Program-made: the position numbers and the translations under genes | From: Pseudomonas mangiferae | GTDB taxonomy: Bacteria > Pseudomonadota > Gammaproteobacteria > Pseudomonadales > Pseudomonadaceae | DNA length: 64,000 nt | Assembly (NCBI RefSeq): GCF_007109405.1 | Contig: NZ_VJOY01000007.1 | Coordinates: 186,001 to 250,000 of the forward strand | Direction of reading: 5' to 3' | Notes under the pieces: model-generated | The model's database searches: none | What the model was told of the DNA's origin: nothing | The model's input: the letters and a program-made list of their open reading frames with translations, nothing else | Part shown: one piece after another, positions 42,953-50,278 of the stretch | Layout: each line of letters opens with the position of its first letter | How positions within the stretch are numbered: the stretch's first letter is position 1

Positions 42953-43095
42953 AGGTTGTGTACGAAAAGTCGTCGAGCGAAGGTCAGGCGAGGAAAAAAT
43001 GGGAGAGGAAGCGGCGTTCACGCGCTGTAAATGAGCATTCCGAACCCATTTTTAACGAAGCATCACCGAGCGCAGGCACTTTTCGTACACAACCT
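42953..43095. mobile_element. MITE-like element with 18-bp perfect terminal inverted repeats
   Basis: AGGTTGTGTACGAAAAGT at 42953-42970 and its exact reverse complement at 43078-43095 bound a 143-base, locally AT-richer segment with no gene. This has the size and form of a miniature inverted-repeat element or an IS remnant lacking its transposase. No obvious direct target duplication flanks it. The parent element is not identified. Confidence 0.7.
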
Positions 43096-43236
43096 CGGTT
43101 AGCAATCCTGGATTGAGGGCCCTGCCATAGCGCCCGCCTCGCCGTCGTCCAGAAAAGGGAGCCGTGTCTCCCTCATCGGCCTTTAGCCCCAGGCCGGCAG
43201 CCGCCCCCGAGGACGGCCGCCGGCCTGTGCCTGGGC

Positions 43237-44613
43237 TCAGGCCGGATCGAGCTTGATCGAGGGGCCGGGATGCTCGGGCGGCAGGCGGTCACCGCGGCCG
43301 AACAGCTTGTGGCGCAGGGTGCCGTCGGCGTAGGCGGTGCGGTAGCGGCCGCGGCGTTGCAGCTCGGGCACCACCCGCTCCACCACTGCCTGCAGGTCGT
43401 CCGGTGCCACTCCGTAGGTGAGGTTGAAACCGTCGATGCCGGTGGCGTCCAGCCAGTCCTCCAGTTGGTCCGCCACGCTCTCGGGCGTGCCGCTCAGCAC
43501 CGGTCCGCGGCCACCCAGGCCGACGAACTGGGCCGCCTCACGTACCGTCCAGCGACGGCTCGGGTCGGCGGTGGTGAAGGCCGCCAGGGCGGTGCGGCCG
43601 GCGTCGTTCTCCAGGTACTCCAGGGGCGCGTCCGGGTCGTAGGTGGAGAAATCGATCCCGGTCCAGCCGGACAGCAGCGCCAGGGCGGCATCGGTGTCCA
43701 CGTAGCTGCGGTATTCCTCGAGCCGCGCCTCGGCGGCCTCGGCACTGTCGGCCACGATGACCAGGGCCTGGGCGTAGATCAGCACGTCGTCCGGGCGGCG
43801 GCCGGCGTCCACCACGGCCTGGCGGATGCTCGCCACGTAGCGGCCCAGGGCCACCTGGCTGGGCGCGCTGACGAACACGCATTCCGCGTGACGGGCGGCG
43901 AACGCCTGGCCGGTGGCCGAGGCGCCGGCCTGGAACAGCACCGGGGTGCGCTGGGGCGAGGGTTCGCAGAGGTGGATGCCGGGCACCTGGAAGTGCTCGC
44001 CAGCATGGCGGATCGGGTGCACCCGGGCCGGGTCGCTGTAGCGCCCGCCGGCGCGGTCGTGGCGCACGGCGTCGTCGTCCCAGCTCTTCTCCCAGAGCTT
44101 GTAGAGCACCTGCAGGTACTCCTCCGCCAGTTCGTAGCGCGCATCGTGGCCCAGCTGGCGCGCCAGGCCGAGGTTGCGCGCGGCGCTGTCCAGGTAACCG
44201 GTGACAATGTTCCAGCCGACCCGGCCCTTGCTCAGGTGGTCCAGGGTCGACATGCGCCGGGCGAAGGGGTACGGGTGCTCGTAGGTCAGCGAGAAGGTGA
44301 TGCCGAAGCCCAGGTGGCGGGTGGCCGCGGCCATGGCCGGGACGATCAGCAGGGGGTCGTTGGTGGGCACCTGCACGCCGCCGCGCAGGGCTTCCTCGGG
44401 GCTGCCCTGGTAGACGTCGTAGACGCCCATCACGTCGGCGATGAACAGGCTGTCGAACAGCCCGCGCTCCAGCAGGCGGGCCAGTTCGGTCCAGTGCTCC
44501 AGGTCGGTGTAGCGGGTGGAGCGGTCGCGGGGGTGGCGCCACAGCCCGGGGGACTGGTGGCTGGCGGCGTTCATGGTGAAGGCGTTGAAGCGGATCGGTC
44601 GGGTCGAGCCCAT
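43237..44613 (-). CDS. FMN-dependent monooxygenase, NtaA/SnaA/DszA family
   Basis: Flavin-dependent oxygenase of the bacterial luciferase superfamily, 458 residues. The start RPIRFNAFTMNAASHQSPGLWRHPRD, the TFSLTYEHPYPFARRMSTLDHLSKGRVGWNIVTGYLDSAARN stretch (about 105-146) and SPQRTPVLFQAGAS are typical of NtaA/SnaA/DszA/BdsA enzymes, which take reduced FMN from a separate reductase and attack nitrilotriacetate, sulfones or other small compounds. The substrate is unknown. The ATG at 44613 follows an AGGAG site. It lies 85 bases after the SsuA-like gene on the same strand, which points to organosulfur use. No flavin reductase is nearby. Confidence 0.85.
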   Translation of the reverse strand: MGSTRPIRFNAFTMNAASHQSPGLWRHPRDRSTRYTDLEHWTELARLLERGLFDSLFIADVMGVYDVYQGSPEEALRGGVQVPTNDPLLIVPAMAAATRHLGFGITFSLTYEHPYPFARRMSTLDHLSKGRVGWNIVTGYLDSAARNLGLARQLGHDARYELAEEYLQVLYKLWEKSWDDDAVRHDRAGGRYSDPARVHPIRHAGEHFQVPGIHLCEPSPQRTPVLFQAGASATGQAFAARHAECVFVSAPSQVALGRYVASIRQAVVDAGRRPDDVLIYAQALVIVADSAEAAEARLEEYRSYVDTDAALALLSGWTGIDFSTYDPDAPLEYLENDAGRTALAAFTTADPSRRWTVREAAQFVGLGGRGPVLSGTPESVADQLEDWLDATGIDGFNLTYGVAPDDLQAVVERVVPELQRRGRYRTAYADGTLRHKLFGRGDRLPPEHPGPSIKLDPA

Positions 44614-44698
44614 GGGGCGGTCTCCTGGCGGTATGGCCTCGGAAGCGCCGGCAGCCTGCCGGCGCGGCAACGGGGCCGCTCGTGGCGGCCCGCGGGCG

Positions 44699-45670
44699 TC
44701 AGGGCAGCACCGACTCCGGGTAGACGGCGTCGCTCACCTTCAGCGGCTTGGGGATCAGCTGGATGCGCTGGAAGGCGTCGGCCAGCTTCTGCTGCTCGGC
44801 GACGATGCCGGCATCCAGGGCCACGGCAGCGTAGTTGCGGCGCTCGGTGGCCACCTTCAGCACGTCGGCGGGGATGCCAAGCTGCGGCGCCAGCAGGTCG
44901 GCCACCGCCTGGGGGTTGGCGTTGGCCCACTGGGCGGTCTGGCCCAGCTGCTGGAAGAACACCTTCAGCAACGGCCGGTTGGCGTCGGCGAAGGCCGCGG
45001 TGGACAGGTAGAAGGTGCGGTTGTTGGAGAGCCCCTGGCCGTCCCGCAGGGTCTTCACCGACAGGTTCTTCTGGGCGGCGGCGAGGAACGGGTCCCACAG
45101 GCCCACGGCGTCCACGCTCTTGGATTGCAGGGCGGCCACCGCGTCGGCGGCGTTGTTGACGTAGGCCGGGGTGATGTCGGCGTAGGTCAGGCCGGCTTCC
45201 TCCAGCGCCAGCACCAGCAGGTACTGGGCGTTCCAGCCGCGGCCGATGGCGACCCGCTTGCCCTTGAGGTCGGCCACCGTGGCGATCGGCGCGTCCTGGT
45301 TCGCCAGCAGGCCGATGCCCTTGGGATAAGGCTGCTCCGCGGCCAGGTAGACCACCGGTTTGCCAGCCGCCTGGGCGAACACCGAGGGCGTGTCGGCGGC
45401 GTGGCCCAGGTCGATGGCGCCGGTGGCCAGCGCTTCCAGCAACTGCGGCCCGGCGGCGAACTCGTGCCAGCTGACCTTCACGTGCTGGTCGGCCAGGGCC
45501 TTCTCTAGGGCGCCGGTGCCCTTGAGGATGTTCAGGCTGTTGAACTTCTGGTAGCCGATGCGCAGGGTGCGCTCGTTGTCGGCCGCGGCGGGCGCGGCCC
45601 CCAGGGAGGCGCCCAGGGTCGCGGCGATGAACAGGGAGGCGAAACGCTTGCCGAACTGCTTAATACTCAT
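44699..45670 (-). CDS. Aliphatic-sulfonate-type ABC transporter binding protein (SsuA-like), orphan
   Basis: Periplasmic binding protein of the NitT/TauT/SsuA class, 323 residues. The signal peptide ends APAAA near residue 30. LRIGYQKFNSLNILKGTGALEKAL, VSWHEFAAGPQLLEALATGAIDLGHAADTPSVFAQAAG and WNAQYLLVLALEEAGL are SsuA-like. The permease and ATPase genes expected beside it are absent; the monooxygenase gene follows on the same strand. It probably feeds a transporter encoded elsewhere, or the cluster is incomplete. It diverges from hemE across 250 bases of AT-rich DNA. Confidence 0.85.
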   Translation of the reverse strand: MSIKQFGKRFASLFIAATLGASLGAAPAAADNERTLRIGYQKFNSLNILKGTGALEKALADQHVKVSWHEFAAGPQLLEALATGAIDLGHAADTPSVFAQAAGKPVVYLAAEQPYPKGIGLLANQDAPIATVADLKGKRVAIGRGWNAQYLLVLALEEAGLTYADITPAYVNNAADAVAALQSKSVDAVGLWDPFLAAAQKNLSVKTLRDGQGLSNNRTFYLSTAAFADANRPLLKVFFQQLGQTAQWANANPQAVADLLAPQLGIPADVLKVATERRNYAAVALDAGIVAEQQKLADAFQRIQLIPKPLKVSDAVYPESVLP

Positions 45671-45920
45671 TGCAAGGTCCTCGTAGTGCGATTTCGATTT
45701 CTAGTTATAAGTCGAACCGCGACTATAGGAAGGGCCGCCCGGGATGCTCAACGTTTTTATTCCCTTTCGCTAGACCGTTTTGGAAAAACGATAGCTTTTC
45801 AGAATATAAACCGCTGCAGGGCCTATGCCTCGCTGCCCGGGAGTTGCCGCTGCGCCGCTGCGGCTTTCCCCTGGGGGCGTTTGCGGCGAAAATGCTCGCA
45901 CTTTTTTGCCGGAAAACGCC

Positions 45921-46988
45921 ATGACTGCCCTGAAGAACGATCGCTTTCTCCGCGCGCTGCTCAAGCAGCCCGTCGACGTCACCCCGGTGTGGATGATGCG
46001 CCAGGCCGGGCGCTACCTGCCGGAGTACCGGGCCACCCGCGCGCGTGCCGGCGACTTCATGAGCCTGTGCAAGAACCCCGAGCTGGCCTGCGAAGTCACC
46101 CTCCAGCCCCTGGAGCGCTACCCGCTGGATGCGGCGATCCTGTTCTCCGACATCCTCACCATTCCCGATGCCATGGGCCTCGGCCTGCACTTCGAGACCG
46201 GCGAGGGGCCACGCTTCCGCAAGGCGCTGCGCAGCGCCGCCGATATCGAGGCGCTGCCGGTGCCGGACGCGGAGCGGGACCTGGGCTACGTCATGGATGC
46301 GGTGCGCACCATCCGCCGCGAGCTGAATGGCCGAGTGCCGCTGATCGGCTTCTCCGGCAGCCCCTGGACCCTGGCCACCTACATGGTGGAAGGCGGATCC
46401 TCCAAGGACTTCCGCCGCAGCAAGGCGATGCTCTACGACGAGCCCCAGGCCATGCACCTGCTGCTGGACAAGCTGGCCCGCTCGGTGACCGACTACCTCA
46501 ACGCGCAGATCCGCGCCGGCGCCCAGGCCGTGCAGATCTTCGATACCTGGGGCGGCAGCCTGTCCTCGGTGGCGTACCTGGAATTCTCCCTCGCCTACAT
46601 GCAGCGCATCGTCGACGGCCTGATCCGCGAACAAGACGGGCGCCGCGTGCCGGTGATCCTGTTCACCAAGAACGGCGGGCTCTGGCTGGAGTCCATGGCC
46701 GCCAGCGGCGCCGACGCCCTGGGCCTGGACTGGACCTGCGACATCGGCGATGCGCGCCGCCGGGTCGGCGAGCGGGTTGCCCTGCAGGGCAACATGGACC
46801 CCAGCGTGCTCTACGCCCAGCCGGCCACCATCCGCGCCGAGGTGGCGCGCATCCTGGCCAGTTACGGCCCAGGGCCGGGTCACGTGTTCAACCTCGGCCA
46901 CGGCATCACCCCGGAAGTGGACCCGGCCCACGCCGGTGCCTTCATCGAGGCGGTGCACGAGCTGTCGGCGGCCTACCACCAGGGCTGA
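45921..46988 (+). CDS. hemE: Uroporphyrinogen decarboxylase
   Basis: Decarboxylates uroporphyrinogen III to coproporphyrinogen III in heme synthesis; 355 residues. The signature [16 protein letters not shown], the [15 protein letters not shown] segment with the catalytic aspartate, and [19 protein letters not shown] are all present. The ATG at 45921 gives the usual [13 protein letters not shown]; the longer in-frame start at 45825 adds unrelated residues. An imperfect hairpin CGTTTT-GGA-AAAACG lies at 45776-45790 in the divergent promoter region shared with the SsuA-like gene. Confidence 0.97.
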   Translation: MTALKNDRFLRALLKQPVDVTPVWMMRQAGRYLPEYRATRARAGDFMSLCKNPELACEVTLQPLERYPLDAAILFSDILTIPDAMGLGLHFETGEGPRFRKALRSAADIEALPVPDAERDLGYVMDAVRTIRRELNGRVPLIGFSGSPWTLATYMVEGGSSKDFRRSKAMLYDEPQAMHLLLDKLARSVTDYLNAQIRAGAQAVQIFDTWGGSLSSVAYLEFSLAYMQRIVDGLIREQDGRRVPVILFTKNGGLWLESMAASGADALGLDWTCDIGDARRRVGERVALQGNMDPSVLYAQPATIRAEVARILASYGPGPGHVFNLGHGITPEVDPAHAGAFIEAVHELSAAYHQG

Positions 46989-47010
46989 GCCGCAGGCCCT
47001 GCAGGCCGGG

Positions 47011-47244
47011 CTAGCCCTCGGGCTGCACGCGGATGTCGTGGATCTCCAGCACTTCCGCCTGTTCCAGGATGGCTTCCGGGCTGTCGTCCGGGGCGGGGAT
47101 CAGCAGGCTGTTCTCGGCATCGGCGTAGTGCAGCACGATCAGCCGGTAGGCGACCTGGTGCGGCGCGGGGTGCGCCTCGTCGAAGTCCAGCAGGTGCTGG
47201 CGCGGTTCCTGGCGGAACCGGTAGTGCACGGCAATGGCGGGCAT
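47011..47244 (-). CDS. Small conserved-looking protein of unknown function
   Basis: A 77-residue acidic protein with no signal or membrane helix. It begins MPAIAVHYRFRQEPRQHLLDFDEAHPAPHQVAYRLIVLHY, suggesting a small alpha/beta fold; I do not recognise the family. Support for a real gene is a good GGAGG ribosome site just before the ATG and codon use like its neighbours. It is convergent with hemE, 22 bases beyond its stop. The 5' leader is strongly self-complementary. Confidence 0.6.
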   Translation of the reverse strand: MPAIAVHYRFRQEPRQHLLDFDEAHPAPHQVAYRLIVLHYADAENSLLIPAPDDSPEAILEQAEVLEIHDIRVQPEG

Positions 47245-47251
47245 GGAGCCT

Positions 47252-47288
47252 CCGGAAGGTCCTTGGAAAGACTTCCGGGTTGACCCGG
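47252..47288 (-). promoter_or_regulatory. Two mutually exclusive hairpins in the leader of the 77-aa gene
   Basis: CCGGGT-TG-ACCCGG (47275-47288) and CCGGAAG...CTTCCGG (47252-47258 with 47272-47278) share the bases 47275-47278, so only one can form at a time. The second reaches to within one base of the GGAGG ribosome site. This is the layout of a structural switch on translation; no ligand or regulator can be named. Confidence 0.4.
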
Positions 47289-47343
47289 AGGTCAGGTTCT
47301 TCGTTCCCCCCGGCGGCCCGCCGGCGTGCCAGCCCCCTGAACG

Positions 47344-47366
47344 AAAACGCCCCGCGGGGCGGGGCG
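47344..47366 (-). terminator. Rho-independent terminator of the aryl-polyene operon side
   Basis: On the minus strand CGCCCCG-CCCCG-CGGGGCG is followed by TTTT, a good terminator 20 bases past the stop of the 147-aa exported protein gene. It probably ends the long minus-strand transcript. Confidence 0.85.
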
Positions 47367-47385
47367 CTTCGTGGCGGCCGAAGGC

Positions 47386-47829
47386 TTACTTGACCTTGGC
47401 CAGGTCGCCCTTGAGTGCGACGCCGGCGACGAACGCCCCGGCGTGGCACTCGTAGTTCTGGCTGTCGCGGTGCTCGCTCTTCTTGTAGTAGCTGACCAGG
47501 TTCACCACCGCGTTGGCGCCGGCGGCCTTGGCCGCGTCCTGCATGCGGATCAGCGCGGACTGCAGCACCCAGCTGCAGGCTTCCTCGTCGCTCTTGTTGA
47601 AGGCGTTGGTTTTCTGGTTTGTGGTCACGTTGGGCTTGATCACGCTCACCGGGCCGGCCGGCTTCTTGTTCAGGTAGAACTTCACGGTGCCGTCCAGGCG
47701 GCCGGCTGCGGTGGCTTCGGCCACGGCCGCTTCGAACGGCAGGTACAGGGCGGTATCACGGGCCTGGCTGATGCCCGGCAGCGCGGCGCCCAGGCACAGT
47801 GCGGCGACGATCCAGTTCTTGTTCTTCAT
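47386..47829 (-). CDS. Exported small protein, possibly YbjQ/RcsF-like fold
   Basis: A 147-residue protein with a clear signal peptide (MKNKNWIVAALCLGAALPGISQA, cleavage near 23). The mature part contains KAAGANAVVNLVSYYKKSEHRDSQNYECHAG; the GANAVVNL strand resembles the core of YbjQ (UPF0145) and RcsF-type domains, and two cysteines (EACSWV and YECHAG) may form a disulfide. Similar pseudomonad proteins are, I believe, sometimes labelled excinuclease subunits, a label the sequence does not support. It starts 39 bases after the last aryl-polyene gene and precedes a terminator, so it may be the final gene of that operon. Confidence 0.65.
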   Translation of the reverse strand: MKNKNWIVAALCLGAALPGISQARDTALYLPFEAAVAEATAAGRLDGTVKFYLNKKPAGPVSVIKPNVTTNQKTNAFNKSDEEACSWVLQSALIRMQDAAKAAGANAVVNLVSYYKKSEHRDSQNYECHAGAFVAGVALKGDLAKVK

Positions 47830-47868
47830 GGGTACTCCTTGGGGTTTTTTAAGGTCGTGTGAAGCTGT

Positions 47869-49104
47869 TCAGGCCCAGCGGCGGAAGATCAGCGAGGTAT
47901 TGACCCCACCGAAGGCGAAATTGTTGTTCATCACGTACTCGTGGCGCATGGTCCGCGGTTCGCCGCGCAGGTAGTCCAACGCCCCGCAGCGCGGGTCGAG
48001 GGCGTCCAGGTTGAGGGTGTGGATGTAGCGGTCGCCGTTCATCATCTCGATGCTGAACCACGACTCCAGCGCGCCGCAAGCGCCCAGGGTGTGGCCGAGG
48101 AAGCTTTTCTGTGAACTGATCGGCATGTCCGCGCCGAACAGGCTGCTGGTGGCCAGGGTCTCGGCGATGTCGCCCTGCTCGGTGGCGGTGCCATGGCCGT
48201 TGACGTAGCCGATCGCCGAGGGCGGCAGGCCGGCGTCGGTCAGGGCCAGCTGCATGGCGCCGCGCATGGTGGCCAGCTCCGGCTTGGTGATGTGCTGGCC
48301 GTCGGCGTTGCTGCCGAAGCCGACGATTTCCGCGTGGATGTGGGCGCCCCGGGCCAGGGCGTGTTCCAGGTCCTCCAGCACCAGCATGCCGGCGCCCTCG
48401 CCGATCACCAGGCCGTCGCGGCCCTCCTCGTAGGGGCGCGGGGTGGTGTGGGGCGCGTCGTTGCGCAGGCTGGTGGCGTAGAGGGCGTCGAAGACCATGG
48501 CCTCGGTGGGGCACAGCTCCTCGGCGCCGCCGGCGAGCATCAGCGGCAGGCGGCCGAACTTGATTGCCTCGTAGGCGTAGCCGATGCCCTGGCTGCCGCT
48601 GGTGCAGGCGCTGGAGGTGGGGATCAGGCGTCCGGTGAGGCCGAAGAAGATGCTGATGTTGGCCGCCGTGGTGTGGGGCATCATGCGCACGTAGGAGTTG
48701 GCGTTGAGGCCGTCGGCCACCGAGTTCAGCAGCATGTTGCCGAACGCCTTGATCTCCTCGGTGCTGCCGGTGGAAGAGCCACAGGCCACGCCCATGCGGC
48801 CGTCGCGGATGCTGGCGTCGCCCAGCAGCCCGGCGTCTTCCAGGGCCCGCTCGGCGGCCCGCACCGCCAGGCGCGAGACCCGGCCCATGCTGCGCAGCTG
48901 CTTGCGGGTCCAGGCCTTGGGCACGGCGAAGTCGTCGACGGGCCCGCCCAGCCGGGTGTTCAGTTCGGTGTAGCGCTCCCACTCGTGCATGTAGCGGATG
49001 CCGCTGCGATTGGCGGCGAAGTTCGCGGAAATCCCCGCCCAGTCGTCGCCCAGCGCGGTGATCCCGGCCATCCCGGTCACCACCACGCGCCTGAAGCCGT
49101 TCAT
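47869..49104 (-). CDS. apeR: Aryl-polyene beta-ketoacyl-ACP synthase (ApeR-like)
   Basis: FabF-like condensing enzyme, 411 residues. The catalytic triad is complete: C167 in [10 protein letters not shown]304 in NGHGTATEQGD and H338 in FLGHTLGACG. It ends the KS-DH-KR-KS block in the order apeO-apeP-apeQ-apeR known from E. coli CFT073, from which I take the name. It should elongate the ACP-bound polyene or make an early condensation. The ATG at 49104 overlaps the ketoreductase stop (ATGA). The nearby poly-T at 47847-47852 and the terminator at 47344 lie downstream. Confidence 0.87.
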   Translation of the reverse strand: MNGFRRVVVTGMAGITALGDDWAGISANFAANRSGIRYMHEWERYTELNTRLGGPVDDFAVPKAWTRKQLRSMGRVSRLAVRAAERALEDAGLLGDASIRDGRMGVACGSSTGSTEEIKAFGNMLLNSVADGLNANSYVRMMPHTTAANISIFFGLTGRLIPTSSACTSGSQGIGYAYEAIKFGRLPLMLAGGAEELCPTEAMVFDALYATSLRNDAPHTTPRPYEEGRDGLVIGEGAGMLVLEDLEHALARGAHIHAEIVGFGSNADGQHITKPELATMRGAMQLALTDAGLPPSAIGYVNGHGTATEQGDIAETLATSSLFGADMPISSQKSFLGHTLGACGALESWFSIEMMNGDRYIHTLNLDALDPRCGALDYLRGEPRTMRHEYVMNNNFAFGGVNTSLIFRRWA

Positions 49105-49832
49105 CAGCACAACCCTCCGTTCACCGCGATGACCTGGCGGGTGATGTACGCCGCTTCCTCGGACATCAGGAAATTCACCACCCCGGCCACTTCCTCCGGG
49201 GTGCCCAGGCGCTGGGCCGGGATCATCTTGAGCATCTCGTCCACCGGCACGCGCTCGTCCAGCATGTCGGTGTCGATCAGCCCGGGCGCCACGCAATTGA
49301 CCGTGATGCGGCGCTTGCCCAGCTCGATGGCCAGGGCCTTGGCGGCGCCGATCACGCCGGCCTTGGAGGCGCTGTAGTTGACCTGGCCGCGGTTGCCGAT
49401 CAGCCCGGATACCGAGGTGATGCAGACGATCCGCCCGGGCCGGCGGCGGCGCACCATGGGCATGGTCAGGGGGTGCAGCACGTTGTAGAAGCCGTCCAGG
49501 TTGGTGCGCAGCACCTGGTCCCAGTCGTCGTCGCCCAGGGCCGGGAAGGCGCCGTCGCGGGTCAGACCGGCGTTGCATACCACCCCGTAGTAGGCGCCAT
49601 GGGCCTCCACGTCGGCCTCCAGGGCGGCGCGGCAGGCGGCGCGGTCGGATACGTCGAACTGCAGCACCCGGGCCTGGCGGCCGAGGGCGAGCACGTCATC
49701 GCGCACCGCCTCGGCCTCGGCGCGGCCGCTGCGGCAGTGCAGCACCAGGTCGTGGCCGCCGCGGGCCAGGCGCAGGGCGATGGCGCGGCCAATGCCGCGG
49801 CTGGAGCCGGTGACGAGGATCGGGTCGGTCAT
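49104..49832 (-). CDS. apeQ: Aryl-polyene 3-ketoacyl-ACP reductase (ApeQ, FabG-like)
   Basis: Short-chain dehydrogenase reducing the beta-keto group of each extension cycle with NADPH; 242 residues. The cofactor motif TGSSRGIG lies at 8-15, CNAG at 86-89, and the catalytic residues are S140, Y153 and K157 (VNYSASKAG). The ATG at 49832 overlaps the dehydratase stop (ATGA); an open frame extends upstream only as a shadow. It provides the hydroxyl that the ApeP/ApeI dehydratases remove. Confidence 0.88.
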   Translation of the reverse strand: MTDPILVTGSSRGIGRAIALRLARGGHDLVLHCRSGRAEAEAVRDDVLALGRQARVLQFDVSDRAACRAALEADVEAHGAYYGVVCNAGLTRDGAFPALGDDDWDQVLRTNLDGFYNVLHPLTMPMVRRRRPGRIVCITSVSGLIGNRGQVNYSASKAGVIGAAKALAIELGKRRITVNCVAPGLIDTDMLDERVPVDEMLKMIPAQRLGTPEEVAGVVNFLMSEEAAYITRQVIAVNGGLC

Positions 49833-50278
49833 GGAGCGGGTTCCTCGAGGAAGCGGGACGGCTGGGGCGGGCGGTACACGTTGAGGCGGGCCTCGGCGAG
49901 GATGCCCGGCCCTTGCAGGCGGCATTCGAACACGCCCATGCCGTTGTCGTCCTGCAGCGAGCACGTGGCGTCGATCCGCAGCTCGCTGCCGGCGGGAAAG
50001 CGCTCGACGTTGCAGGTGAAGCGGCGGGTGCCCAGCAGGAAGCCCAGGGCCACCGGCTGCCCGGCGCGGCGGGCGTGGCAGCCGGCGTAGGCGGCCACGC
50101 TCTGGGCCATCAACTCGACGCCGACCCAGGCCGGCAGGCCGCCGTCGGCGTCGCTGAGCAGGCCGGGGCGCACCTGCAGGCGGGTCGCCACGTGGTCGTC
50201 GTCGAACGCCAGCACCGCGTCCAGCAGGATCATGTCGCCGGCATGGGGCAGCAGCTCGGCGATGGGCCAGGGAATCAT
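49829..50278 (-). CDS. apeP: Aryl-polyene 3-hydroxyacyl-ACP dehydratase (ApeP-like)
   Basis: Single hotdog-fold protein of 149 residues related to FabZ/FabA. LLPHAGDMILLDAV supplies the conserved histidine region and WVGVELMAQSVAAYAG the central helix with its glutamate, as in FabZ-type active sites. In studied APE systems ApeP works as a heterodimer with ApeI; the ApeI counterpart here seems to be the C-terminal domain of the ligase encoded at 61711-63405. It overlaps both neighbours by four bases. Confidence 0.82.
   Translation of the reverse strand: MIPWPIAELLPHAGDMILLDAVLAFDDDHVATRLQVRPGLLSDADGGLPAWVGVELMAQSVAAYAGCHARRAGQPVALGFLLGTRRFTCNVERFPAGSELRIDATCSLQDDNGMGVFECRLQGPGILAEARLNVYRPPQPSRFLEEPAP

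Larger units (their letters stand above)
42396..43236. other. Gene-free accessory stretch downstream of gltD
   Basis: About 840 bases in which I find no credible gene. Open frames of up to 178 codons exist but run through the heptamer array, have no ribosome site and carry no recognisable protein. The stretch holds the 7-bp tandem array (42581-42661) and the 143-bp inverted-repeat element (42953-43095). The remainder is ordinary GC-rich sequence with no motif I can name. Confidence 0.6.

Noticed and set aside
42494-43030. 178-codon frame encoding repeated SPFTVHR units
   Set aside because: The repeat is the by-product of the 7-bp DNA array; no ribosome site, no recognisable flanking domain, and it runs into the MITE-like element.
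45671-45920. Fur or other metal-regulator site in the hemE/SsuA-like divergent region
   Set aside because: The region is AT-rich and has one short hairpin (45776-45790), but I could not match any known operator well enough to report it.
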